From Roseomonas sp. KE2513 (lineage in GTDB: Bacteria > Pseudomonadota > Alphaproteobacteria > Acetobacterales > Acetobacteraceae): a stretch of DNA of 64,000 nt. Every line of letters starts with the position of its first letter. Position 1 is the stretch's first letter. Position numbers and translations under genes: made by a program. The notes beneath the pieces are model-generated. The model was not told the DNA's origin. It was given only the letters and a program-made list of their open reading frames with translations, and made no database searches. The stretch is taken from NCBI RefSeq assembly GCF_016107305.1, contig NZ_RCVR01000004.1, positions 1-64,000 on the forward strand, written 5' to 3'. Below, in pieces: positions 16,729 to 25,395 of this stretch.

Positions 16729-18116
16729 TGGCCGCGCTCGAAGCCGTCCTTGCCCGGCTCGACGCCGCGGAGGAGGAGATCCGCACGCGCTACTTCGACT
16801 TCCTGCGCATCCCCAGCGTCAGCGCCCAGCCCGATCACGCCACGGACTGCCGCCGCGCCGCCGAGTGGCTGGTGCGCGAGTTGGAAAGCATCGGCTTCAC
16901 TGCAGAGATCCGCGAGACGGCCGGCCACCCCGCGGTGGTCGCCCATCATCCGGGCCGTGGCGGCGACGCGGTGCCGTTGCTCTACTACGGCCACTACGAC
17001 GTGCAGCCCGCGGAGCCCTTCGAGCTCTGGCGCTCACCGCCCTTCGAGCCGACGATGGCGGAGGGGCGAAACGGCCCCGTGACCGTTGCGCGGGGCGCCG
17101 TGGACGATAAGGGGCAGGTGATGACCTGGCTCGCCGCGATGCGCGCCTGGCACGAGGTAGCCGGCGCGCCGCCCGCGCCGATCCGTGTCCTGGTTGAGGG
17201 CGAGGAGGAGATCGGCAGCCCGAGCCTCGACGCCTTCCTTGAGGTCCACGCCTCCGAGCTTCGCCAAGCCCGCGCCGTTGTCGTCAGCGACACCAACATG
17301 TGGGACCCGCGCACGCCCGCCATTTCTGCGCGCCTCCGCGGCATGGCCTACGCGCAGATCGACCTCTTCGCGGCCTCGCGCGACCTGCATTCCGGCCTCT
17401 ACGGCGGCATGGCGCTGAACCCGCTGAACCTTCTCTGCCGAATCATTGCGGACCTTCACGACGAAAAGGGCCGTGTCACGTTGCCGGGCTTCTACGACGA
17501 GGTGCCGGAGGTCGGCGGCAACCTGCTGGCCGCCTGGGATTCGCTCGGATTCGACGAGGCGCGCTTCCTCGGCGATATTGGCCTCTCCGTACCGGCGGGC
17601 GAGCAGGGGCTGAAGCCGCTTGTCCGGCAGTGGGCGCGCCCGACCTGCGACGTGAACGGCATCTGGGGCGGATATGCCGGGCCGGGGGCGAAGACCGTCA
17701 TCGCGGCCGAGGCCCATGCCAAGGTGTCCTTCCGCCTTGTCGGCGACCAAGACCCAAACGCCGTGCTCGATGCGCTCGAGGCCTTCGTGAAAGCTCGCCT
17801 TCCGGCCGACGCGCGCGCCGAGATCCAGCGCTTCAGCTCAGCCCCGCCGGTCGTGGTGCCGGAGGACAGCGACGAGGTCGCCGCCGCCCGTCGTGCGCTG
17901 GCGGCCGAATACGGGCGGGAAGCGGTGCTGATCGGCTCCGGCGGCTCGATCCCGGTGGTGGAGAGCTTCCGCCGCATTCTCGGGCTGGACAGCGTGCTGA
18001 TGGGCTTCGGGCTCGACGACGATCAGGTACACAGCCCGAACGAGAAGTTTGACTGGGCCTGCCTCATGCATGGGGCCCGCAGCCACGCCCGCCTGCTGGC
18101 GGAACTCGCGGGCTGA
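16728..18116 (+). CDS. M20-family dipeptidase
   Basis: This 462-residue zinc peptidase has the motifs YGHYDVQP (first metal His and catalytic Asp), GAVDDKGQ (bridging Asp), GEEEIGSP (catalytic Glu and metal Glu), SDTNMWD, and the dimerisation-domain sequence SRDLHSGLYGG. These fit the CNDP/PepV-type branch of M20, which cleaves dipeptides. Length is normal for the family. No signal peptide is visible, so it acts in the cytoplasm. It is co-translated with the GlcG-type gene upstream. Confidence 0.93.
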   Translation: MAALEAVLARLDAAEEEIRTRYFDFLRIPSVSAQPDHATDCRRAAEWLVRELESIGFTAEIRETAGHPAVVAHHPGRGGDAVPLLYYGHYDVQPAEPFELWRSPPFEPTMAEGRNGPVTVARGAVDDKGQVMTWLAAMRAWHEVAGAPPAPIRVLVEGEEEIGSPSLDAFLEVHASELRQARAVVVSDTNMWDPRTPAISARLRGMAYAQIDLFAASRDLHSGLYGGMALNPLNLLCRIIADLHDEKGRVTLPGFYDEVPEVGGNLLAAWDSLGFDEARFLGDIGLSVPAGEQGLKPLVRQWARPTCDVNGIWGGYAGPGAKTVIAAEAHAKVSFRLVGDQDPNAVLDALEAFVKARLPADARAEIQRFSSAPPVVVPEDSDEVAAARRALAAEYGREAVLIGSGGSIPVVESFRRILGLDSVLMGFGLDDDQVHSPNEKFDWACLMHGARSHARLLAELAG

Positions 18117-18124
18117 TCCCCGCG

Positions 18125-18153
18125 CCACGGCCGCCCAAGCTCGGCGGCCGTGG
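18125..18153. terminator. strong hairpin terminator after the M20 dipeptidase gene
   Basis: CCACGGCCGCC (18125-18135) and GGCGGCCGTGG (18143-18153) form a perfect 11-bp stem with a seven-base loop. It lies between two convergent genes and may serve both strands. Confidence 0.7.
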
Positions 18154-18172
18154 TCTGCGGGCGCGTCGCGCC

Positions 18173-18364
18173 TCAGCGCTTCCCGGCGCCGATATCTGCG
18201 CGCAACTCCATGATCCGCCCCTTGATGCTGTCGCGCAGCGTGGGCGACGTATGCGGCTTCATGCCCGCCAGAGTCTGCTCGAGCTCGGCGAGAAGCCGGC
18301 GCTTCTCCTCCATGCTCCTGCGGATAGGCTTGTTGTCACTGAACTGACCATCGAAGGCGCGCAT
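18173..18364 (-). CDS. small protein of unknown function
   Basis: This 63-residue, mostly helical, charged protein reads MRAFDGQFSDNKPIRRSMEE at its start and SPTLRDSIKGRIMELRADIG near its end. Start ATG 18364 is chosen because a GAGGGAGGGG ribosome site lies just upstream; a longer frame to 18418 exists. It is flanked by the M20 terminator on one side and tamB on the other. No function recognised; it could be a conserved lineage-specific gene. Confidence 0.6.
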   Translation of the reverse strand: MRAFDGQFSDNKPIRRSMEEKRRLLAELEQTLAGMKPHTSPTLRDSIKGRIMELRADIGAGKR

Positions 18365-18508
18365 GGGTGCCCCTCCCTCTCCATCTTGTCGAAACCCGGC
18401 GGCACCGCACGGCATCACCAGCCAGGATGGTCCGGACTCTACTCGCTGCGCCGGCGCGGCGGAATAGCCGGCGGCGGAACCAACGCTGCGCGCTGGCCGG
18501 GAGATCCG

Positions 18509-18527
18509 GAGAGAGCAGAACTCTCTC
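18509..18527 (-). terminator. possible terminator after tamB
   Basis: GAGAGAG (18509-18515) and CTCTCTC (18521-18527) pair across a five-base loop 26 bases past the tamB stop. The stem is short and there is no U run. Confidence 0.35.
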
Positions 18528-18552
18528 GGGGAGCTACAGGCGCCAGTCTTAA

Positions 18553-21500
18553 TCAGTACTCATACTCGTAGGAGAGGCCTGCCCCCTGGCTATCGGCTCC
18601 CGCCCCGCTCTCCAGCTTCAGGCGCGGTGTCAACTCGATCTGCACTCCGACGCGGGGCGAGCCGGTGGTCGTACCGGGCTCGACGTTGAGGTAGATGCCC
18701 TGGCCGAGATAGCCGCCGGCCTCGACTCCCGGCGCACCGTTCGCGCCGCTCCCGATGCCCAGGCGGTCAAGGCCGAGGGTGCGGCTCACCCGGCCCAGTA
18801 CCCCCGTCACCGGATCCTCCTTCCCGCCCGCGAGTGCCCCGGAGAGAACGCGCGCCAGCTGAGCAATCTGGAAGGGCGAGAGCTTGTCGGCGGAACGGTT
18901 GAAGATCAGCCGCGCCAGCACCTCGTCCTGCGGCAGCTCGGGGGAGGAGGTGAACTCGATCTTCGGCGCCCGCGGCGTGCCGGTCACTGCCACGTTGATC
19001 GTGAATGTCCCCGCCCGGGAGGTCGCGAGGAGGTCGATATCCGGCGAGGCAATGTCGCCCTGGAAACGCAGCAGCCCGCGCTCGAAGTTGAGCCGCCGGT
19101 CGAGGACGGTCAGGTTGCCCCGGCGCAGCCGCAGCTCCCCGTTCGCCTGCGGGTCCGAGATGGTTCCGGCGATGCGGATATTGCCGCCCAGCTCCACGTC
19201 GAGCCCGCGCCCGCGGAGGTAGACCTGCCGGGGCGCATCGAAGGTGATATCGAGTGCGAGCGGCGCCGCGGCGGTCGGCGCTGCCGCCCCCCGCCCCGCT
19301 GCCTGGCGGGCCGCCGCGGTGCCTGGCGGCGGAGGCGGCGCGCCGCGCCCAATTTCGCGCACCGGACCGATATCCGGCACGCCGCCCGGCAGCCCCTCCG
19401 GCACGCCGATGGTGAGCGTCCGTGTGCCAATACGCCCTGCCAGCCGCATTCCGTCGCCGACCGAACCGGTCAGCCGCAGATCCGTGTCGAAAGCGCCGCG
19501 AAGGAGATCGCTGGAAACAGGCTGCAGGTCCTGCCCCGAGACGGTGAGGTCGATTGGCTGCCCCTCGGCGAAGGGCCGCAGCTCGCCCCGCGCGGTGAGG
19601 GTGCCCGGCCCCGCCCGGGCGGTTATGGTCTCCACAACGATCCGGTCCATGTCGCCCCGCACCGTGCCGGCGATATTCCGCAGGGCGACGCCGTATTCGA
19701 GGTTCCGGAACAACCCACCGGAGAGCCGCGCGGTACCCGAGAGGCGCGGCTCAGCAACGGTGCCGGCGGCCTGCGCATCGATCGCGACGGTCCCCGCGAC
19801 CCGATTCGCCCCGCCGAGGAGGAAGGGTGCGGCCAAGACGCCGATATCGGTCGTGCCCCTGAGGCTTGCGCTGAGCGGCCCCGCGAAGTCGCTCGGCAGC
19901 CGGGCATCGAGGTTCAGCCGCAGCGCCGCGCCAACCCGCAGCTCAGCCCGCGCCTCCAGCGCATCGCCCCGCATGCGGGCGGTTGCCTGAAGCGTGCCCT
20001 CGGGCAGGGTCCGCGCCCAGGGAGCACCGACCTTCAGCCCCGTGCCGCGAAGTTCCCCGTCGATGCCCGGCCTCGACACCTGTCCTGAGATCCGCACATC
20101 GGCGTTGAGCGTGCCCGCGAGCGGCGGGTCGGGCGCGAAGATATTCGCGAGCGACAGCGGCAGGCTGGCGACGGTCGCCCGAAGGTCCGCCGTGTCCGGA
20201 CCCCACCGCCCCGCGACGCGGACCGTGCCGCCCGGCCGCGCCTGCAGCGAGACCCCCGGCGTGGAGACGGCACCGCCCGGCGCGATGAGGATCGTGGCGG
20301 GAGAGGCGAGCCGCACCCCCAGTGCCTGCCGTTGGACCTCGAGCGCGGCCACCTCCACCCGCTTCTCCGGCTTGTCGAGCCCGAGCCGCGCGCGGAGCGT
20401 CGCACGGGCGTCGAAGGCGCGAAGGTCGCCCTGCACGTCGAGCGCGGCGTCGGTGCCGCGGGCCTCCACGGTGCCGTTCACCTGGGCGCCACCCGCCCGC
20501 AGGTTATTCGCGCGAAGATCCGCCTCGATCCCCTGCCGCGGCGCGCCCTCCGCTTCCCTCGGATCCAGCTTGGCCGAGAGCCGCAGCCCACCGCCGAGCG
20601 GCGTGCCCGCAATGGAGGAGAGCGGCGTCAGGTCCGCGGCTTCAAGCAGCAGCCTAGCGGTGGCGAGGCTGCTTTTCGTGTCGAAGGTGCCGCTTCCCTC
20701 AAGCCGCGCGGGGCCGAGAGAGACGCGGAGCGCCTCGGCACGGATGACGTCGCCTTCCTGCGCCGCCCGCGCCTCGGCCGAGAGGGGCAGGCCTTGGAGA
20801 CGGGCGGCGAGGTTCAGGCTTCCGGCCGGTACGGTCGCGCGGGGCAGGCTAGCTTCCAGCCTGAGCGCCTCCAGCTCGCGCCCATAGGCCGAGAGGGAGG
20901 GGGATTCGGCGGTCAGCACCACGGCCGGGTCGGCCACCGGACCGGTCACGCGCGCGCGGGCGCTCAGCCGTCCGCGCACCGGCACGTCCGGGATGTCCTC
21001 TGCCGCGAGTGCCGCGTTGAGCGTCAGATCCAGCGTCTCGCCGTAGTTCCCCGCGGCCCGCAGAGTCACCGCACGCCCGTTGACGGCCAGTTCATGCAGC
21101 GTCTGTCGGTTCGCGCTCAGCCGGATAGTGGGAGAGGGGCCGAGCAGCCCTGGCGCGGGTCCGGGCAACCGAGGATCGGCAATCGTCGCCTCCACACGCA
21201 GTTCCGGAGCGGCGTTCGTGCCGGTCACGGCGCCCTGGAGCGTGATCCCACCCCAGCCCACCGTCGATGGCACCAGCCCGCCAAGCGTGGAAGCGTCGTT
21301 CACCCGCGCATCGAAGCGAAGGTCCAGCGCGCTGCCCACCACGCCGCGCGCCTCGACGGTGGCCGGCCCGGTCTCCACCCGCGCGCTCTCGATCCGCGTG
21401 GCCCCACCCTCCGCCGGCGAGGTACGAAGCGCGAAACGGAGGTCGGCAACTGGCGGCGGCAGGAAGCCGCCCAGCGCCGCCGTACCCGAGGCCTCGAGCC

Positions 21501-22311
21501 CCACCCCACCCGCGGCCGGCAGGCTCACGGTGCCGCGCCCGTCCAGCTTCGCGGTCTCCCCCAGATCGGCCGAGACGGTGAAGCTGGCGCCCGTGGCCGG
21601 TCCGTCGAGCGCGACGCGCAGGTGAGTCGCCTGATCCGGCTTGCCCAGAAGGCTGGCCATCAGCCCCCCGGCCGCCTCGTCATAGGCGATGTTCGTCCGC
21701 AGGCGGTCGCCGGGTGCCAGGGCCAAGTCGAGGTCCAACGACCCCGGCGCATCCAGGCGCCGCCCCTTGGCCGCGAGGAAGGCGCCCTCCGCGCCCAGCC
21801 GCCCGTTGCCCTCGAGCGACAAGGTCGCGGGAATGCCGGCCACGGCCTCGCCCAGCTCGATCCGGGGTAGGGCAATCCGCTCCACCGTTACCCCCACGGG
21901 CAGGGAGGGAAGCTGCGGCAGCAGCGGACCCGGCTCGGTCGCCGCCTGGGGCGGCGCGGCGGGGTCTGGCACGGGCAAACGGCTGAACAGGATCCGCCCG
22001 GCGCTGATGTTCCGCACCCGGAACTCGCGCGAGGCCAATCGCAGCAGATCGAGGTCGAGCGCCACGTCCTCTACCACGAGGTAAGGCCCCTGTGCGTCGG
22101 ACAGGACCACCCGCCCGATGCGCGGCGAGGCCGGCAGGCCGCCGTGCAGGTCCTCGATGACCAGTCCCGGCACGTAGTGCATGGCGAGCCGCGCCAGCGC
22201 TTCCTGCCCAGGCTTCACGTTCAGCCCGCCCCAGACCACCGCCGCCAGCAGCACCGGCAGGATCAGCAGCACGCCCAGGATCGACAGGAGGATCCGCCCA
22301 AACCGGCGCAT
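18553..22311 (-). CDS. tamB: translocation and assembly module protein TamB
   Basis: This 1252-residue protein has one N-terminal membrane anchor (LLSILGVLLILPVLLAAVVW, about 8-28), a very long periplasmic beta-rich body typical of AsmA-like lipid-transport proteins, and a C-terminal DUF490/TamB domain (about 900-1252) ending GLSYEYEY. TamB bridges the inner membrane and the outer-membrane partner TamA, and is implicated in outer-membrane protein insertion and phospholipid transport. It begins at ATG 22311 sharing a base with the tamA stop (TGATG). Length is within the family range. Confidence 0.95.
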   Translation of the reverse strand: MRRFGRILLSILGVLLILPVLLAAVVWGGLNVKPGQEALARLAMHYVPGLVIEDLHGGLPASPRIGRVVLSDAQGPYLVVEDVALDLDLLRLASREFRVRNISAGRILFSRLPVPDPAAPPQAATEPGPLLPQLPSLPVGVTVERIALPRIELGEAVAGIPATLSLEGNGRLGAEGAFLAAKGRRLDAPGSLDLDLALAPGDRLRTNIAYDEAAGGLMASLLGKPDQATHLRVALDGPATGASFTVSADLGETAKLDGRGTVSLPAAGGVGLEASGTAALGGFLPPPVADLRFALRTSPAEGGATRIESARVETGPATVEARGVVGSALDLRFDARVNDASTLGGLVPSTVGWGGITLQGAVTGTNAAPELRVEATIADPRLPGPAPGLLGPSPTIRLSANRQTLHELAVNGRAVTLRAAGNYGETLDLTLNAALAAEDIPDVPVRGRLSARARVTGPVADPAVVLTAESPSLSAYGRELEALRLEASLPRATVPAGSLNLAARLQGLPLSAEARAAQEGDVIRAEALRVSLGPARLEGSGTFDTKSSLATARLLLEAADLTPLSSIAGTPLGGGLRLSAKLDPREAEGAPRQGIEADLRANNLRAGGAQVNGTVEARGTDAALDVQGDLRAFDARATLRARLGLDKPEKRVEVAALEVQRQALGVRLASPATILIAPGGAVSTPGVSLQARPGGTVRVAGRWGPDTADLRATVASLPLSLANIFAPDPPLAGTLNADVRISGQVSRPGIDGELRGTGLKVGAPWARTLPEGTLQATARMRGDALEARAELRVGAALRLNLDARLPSDFAGPLSASLRGTTDIGVLAAPFLLGGANRVAGTVAIDAQAAGTVAEPRLSGTARLSGGLFRNLEYGVALRNIAGTVRGDMDRIVVETITARAGPGTLTARGELRPFAEGQPIDLTVSGQDLQPVSSDLLRGAFDTDLRLTGSVGDGMRLAGRIGTRTLTIGVPEGLPGGVPDIGPVREIGRGAPPPPPGTAAARQAAGRGAAAPTAAAPLALDITFDAPRQVYLRGRGLDVELGGNIRIAGTISDPQANGELRLRRGNLTVLDRRLNFERGLLRFQGDIASPDIDLLATSRAGTFTINVAVTGTPRAPKIEFTSSPELPQDEVLARLIFNRSADKLSPFQIAQLARVLSGALAGGKEDPVTGVLGRVSRTLGLDRLGIGSGANGAPGVEAGGYLGQGIYLNVEPGTTTGSPRVGVQIELTPRLKLESGAGADSQGAGLSYEYEY

Positions 22312-24236
22312 CAGAAGGCCTGTCCGACGCCCACGTAGAGCCCGTAACCGGAATTTCCTGGCAGCTTGGAGAAGGGCAGGGCGACATCGGCCCTGATCGG
22401 CCCGATCGGCGTCGCGTAGCGGAAGCCGACGCCGCCGCCGAGGCGCAACGCGCCGAAATCCAGCCCCGCGCCTTCTCCGACCGTGCCTGCGTCGAGGAAG
22501 ACAGCGACGCCATACGGTCCGCTGATGCGCTGGCGCAGTTCAACGCTTCCCTCAGCCAGCGAGAGGCCGCCGCGCGGCGTGTTGTTCGCCCGCCGCGGCC
22601 CGATGGTCTGGAAATCGTAGCCGCGCACCGAGCCGCCGCCGCCCGCGTAGAAGCGCAGATGCGGCGGCACCTCCAGGGCATCCGCCCCGGCCAGGGTGCC
22701 GAAGCCTGCCCGCAGCGCGAGCACGCTGCCCTTGTCGCCCGTGAGATCGAAATAGGCGCTGCCCGTCCCACGCACCCGCACGAAGGTGGAGGTCGTCTCC
22801 GCGAAGGAGAGGGTAGGGGCCACGACGAGGCTCGCCCGGTAGCCCCGCGTCGGGTCCAGCAGGCTGTCCGTGCCGTCGTAGCGCATCCCCAGCGGCAGCG
22901 AGACGAGGCGATAGCTGATCGAGCGGTCCACCTCCGTCGTCCGGCCGATATCGCCGGCGACGCCGATGGTGGCGGTCAGTCGCGGGTCGATCCTTCGCTC
23001 AAGCGAGAAGCCAGCGGTCACCGCGTCCCGGTCATAGGCGAGCAGCCGCTCCCGCAGCAGCGCGACATCCGTCACCGCCGTGGCGTTGAGCCCGGCGAAC
23101 CAGGGCTGGCGAAGGTTGGCCGAAAGGCGTGCCCCCGTGCCGCTAACCCCGGGCTGGGCCGTGCGGGAGATCTCGCCCTCGACCCGCAGCCGCTCCGCGC
23201 CGCCGAAGATGTTCCGGTGCTCCCAATAGGCGCGCACGGTCGGTCCGTAGCGCGTCTCGTAGCCGGCGGTGATCCCGACCGCGCGGAAGGGCCGCTCCGC
23301 GACGAGGAAGGTCACGGGCAGCCGCCCATCCGGGTCTAGCCGCTCCCCCGTGCGGGCCCGCACCGTCCCGAAGACGCCGAGCGCCAGCACGTCCCGCCGC
23401 ACACGGTCCAGCTCGCGCGGGTCGTAGGATTCGTCCGTCAGAACCCCGGTGGCCCGGCGCAGCACAACCGGGTCGACGTTCTCCGAACCCTCCACCACCG
23501 GCTGGGCGAAGCGCGCCCGGGGGCCGGGCTGCACGCGGTAGACGATCTCCATCGTCTTCGTATCGTGATCGACGGTAATGTCGCGGCCAGGCACGCTGGC
23601 AAAGGGATGCCCGGCCTCGCGCAGCCGCTGCAGCAGCGTTTCCTGCGCGGCGTTCACCGCCGCCGCCCGCGCGGGATCGCCGGGGCCGAGGCCCGCCACC
23701 TCGCCGGCCTCGGCGATATCCGTGTCGGGCACGTAGGGACGGAGCGTTGCGGTGGACACGCGGTACTGCGGGCCGGTCTGGGCCCCCACCACCACCGGCA
23801 CCGGATCCGGCCCGCGCGCCGCCAGCCGAGCGGCGAGGTTCGGCGCGTCCGGGGGCTCGCCGGCCAGGGTGATGCTCGGCGTGCCGCCGTAATATCCCTC
23901 GGAGCGCAGCGCATTGCGAAGCTGGCCGAGGTCCTGAAGCGCGCGGGCGACCAGCCCCTCGGCACTCGTCGGCACGCTCTCCCGCAGCCGGCGGAGGGCG
24001 GAGACGCCCTCCATCGCACTGTCCAGCTCGCCGTTGCCGGTGGGCGTGAAGGTGACCTCATAGCTCCGCACGGGCCCATCCGTCGCGTCGGGCTGAGCCT
24101 CCGCCGCCGCGGCCGGCGCATCGGCGGACGTGCCGCGGTCGGGCGCCTGCGCAGAGGCGACGCCGATCAGCAGAAGGGGAACGAGCGCAAGTCCAGGGTG
24201 GAGCGACGGCAACGGAAGGGCTAACTCCTTTCCCAT
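22311..24236 (-). CDS. tamA: outer-membrane translocation module TamA (Omp85 family)
   Basis: This protein of about 641 residues has a signal peptide (LALVPLLLIGVASAQA), N-terminal POTRA domains (to about 270) and a 16-strand barrel ending GYGLYVGVGQAF. The lid-lock motif appears as GGGGSVRGYDF. It partners TamB, encoded immediately downstream. The start is uncertain: ATG 24236 has no ribosome site and shares CATG with the divergent M20 gene, whereas TTG 24212 has AAGGAG twelve bases upstream and gives a cleaner signal peptide (MPSLHPGLALVPLLLIGVAS). The open frame continues to 24482, but that part is antisense to the M20 gene. Confidence 0.93.
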   Translation of the reverse strand: MGKELALPLPSLHPGLALVPLLLIGVASAQAPDRGTSADAPAAAAEAQPDATDGPVRSYEVTFTPTGNGELDSAMEGVSALRRLRESVPTSAEGLVARALQDLGQLRNALRSEGYYGGTPSITLAGEPPDAPNLAARLAARGPDPVPVVVGAQTGPQYRVSTATLRPYVPDTDIAEAGEVAGLGPGDPARAAAVNAAQETLLQRLREAGHPFASVPGRDITVDHDTKTMEIVYRVQPGPRARFAQPVVEGSENVDPVVLRRATGVLTDESYDPRELDRVRRDVLALGVFGTVRARTGERLDPDGRLPVTFLVAERPFRAVGITAGYETRYGPTVRAYWEHRNIFGGAERLRVEGEISRTAQPGVSGTGARLSANLRQPWFAGLNATAVTDVALLRERLLAYDRDAVTAGFSLERRIDPRLTATIGVAGDIGRTTEVDRSISYRLVSLPLGMRYDGTDSLLDPTRGYRASLVVAPTLSFAETTSTFVRVRGTGSAYFDLTGDKGSVLALRAGFGTLAGADALEVPPHLRFYAGGGGSVRGYDFQTIGPRRANNTPRGGLSLAEGSVELRQRISGPYGVAVFLDAGTVGEGAGLDFGALRLGGGVGFRYATPIGPIRADVALPFSKLPGNSGYGLYVGVGQAF

Positions 24237-25386
24237 GGATGCACAGCTGATCGAGACCCTAACGCAGTGGCGTCGCCACCTACACGCGAACCCGGGCGTG
24301 ACACACGAAGAAGGCCCGACTGCGGCATTCGTCGCACAACGTTTGCGTGAGCTTGGAGTGGAAGAGATCGAAACCGGGATCGGCGGCCACGGAGTGGTCG
24401 CGACCATCCGGCGCGGCGGCGGCAACCGCAGCGTAGGTCTTCGGGCTGACATGGACGCGTTGCCGATCCAGGAGGCGAGCACGACCCTCCCTTACCGCAG
24501 CACCGTGCCGGGCGTGATGCATGCCTGCGGGCACGACGGCCACACCACCGCGCTGCTCGGCGCCGCCGCGCTGCTGCTGCAGGACAAGAGCTGGTCCGGC
24601 ACCGTCCGCCTCGTCTTCCAGCCGGCCGAGGAGGGCGGCGGCGGCGCCCGCGCCATGATCGAGGACGGGCTGTTCCGCCGCTTCCCGATGGATCGCATCT
24701 TCGGCTGGCACAACTGGCCCGGCCTGGATGTCGGCACGGTCGCCGTGCACGAGGGGCCGGTCATGGCCGCGGGCCGGCGCTTCCAGATCATGATCGAGGG
24801 CCATGCCGGCCACGCCGCCCTGCCGCACCTGACGCATGATCCCATCGTCGCGGCCGGGCATGCGATCGTCGCCTGCCAGTCGATCGTCTCCCGCAACCTC
24901 GACCCGCTCGACTCCGCGGTGGTGAGCCTGACGAAGATCGAGGGCGGGGAGGCCTGGAACCAGATCGCGGCCGGCGTCGCCATCCGCGGCTCGATGCGCT
25001 TCCTGCGGGACGAGACCGGCGAGATGATCCGGGAAGGCCTGGAGCGGGTGGCCCGCGGCGTCTCCGAGACCTTCCAAGTGAAGGCCAGGGCCGAGGTGCT
25101 CAGCGGCGTCGAGGTCACCGCGAACCACCCTGCCGAGCGCGACCTGGCCGCCGCCGCGGCCGGCGCCGTCACAGCCGTCCGCCGCGACCTGCCGGCCGCC
25201 ATGACCGGCGAAGACTTCTCCGAGTTCCTGCGCGAGGTGCCCGGCGCCTTCGTCTGGATCGGCAACGGTCCCGCCGAGGGTGGGCGGGAACTACACCACC
25301 CGAACTACGATTTCGAGGACCGCGTGCTCCCCACCGCGAGCGGCTTCCTCGCCGAGGCCGCGCGGCGGGCACTCTCGGCGGAATAG
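24235..25386 (+). CDS. M20-family amidohydrolase (hippurate hydrolase / aminoacylase type)
   Basis: This 383-residue enzyme starts MDAQLIETLTQWRRHLHANP and shows LRADMDALPIQE, MHACGHDGHT (metal-binding CxHDxH), QPAEEGGGGARAMIEDG (catalytic and metal Glu), GHAGHAALP (dimerisation domain) and GEDFSEFL. These define the peptidase M20D group, which hydrolyses N-acyl amino acids. ATG 24235 is supported by family alignment at WRRHLH; a weak GGAAGG lies 15 bases upstream. The start codon overlaps head to head with the possible tamA start. Confidence 0.92.
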   Translation: MDAQLIETLTQWRRHLHANPGVTHEEGPTAAFVAQRLRELGVEEIETGIGGHGVVATIRRGGGNRSVGLRADMDALPIQEASTTLPYRSTVPGVMHACGHDGHTTALLGAAALLLQDKSWSGTVRLVFQPAEEGGGGARAMIEDGLFRRFPMDRIFGWHNWPGLDVGTVAVHEGPVMAAGRRFQIMIEGHAGHAALPHLTHDPIVAAGHAIVACQSIVSRNLDPLDSAVVSLTKIEGGEAWNQIAAGVAIRGSMRFLRDETGEMIREGLERVARGVSETFQVKARAEVLSGVEVTANHPAERDLAAAAAGAVTAVRRDLPAAMTGEDFSEFLREVPGAFVWIGNGPAEGGRELHHPNYDFEDRVLPTASGFLAEAARRALSAE

Positions 25387-25395
25387 GGGGCTGGC

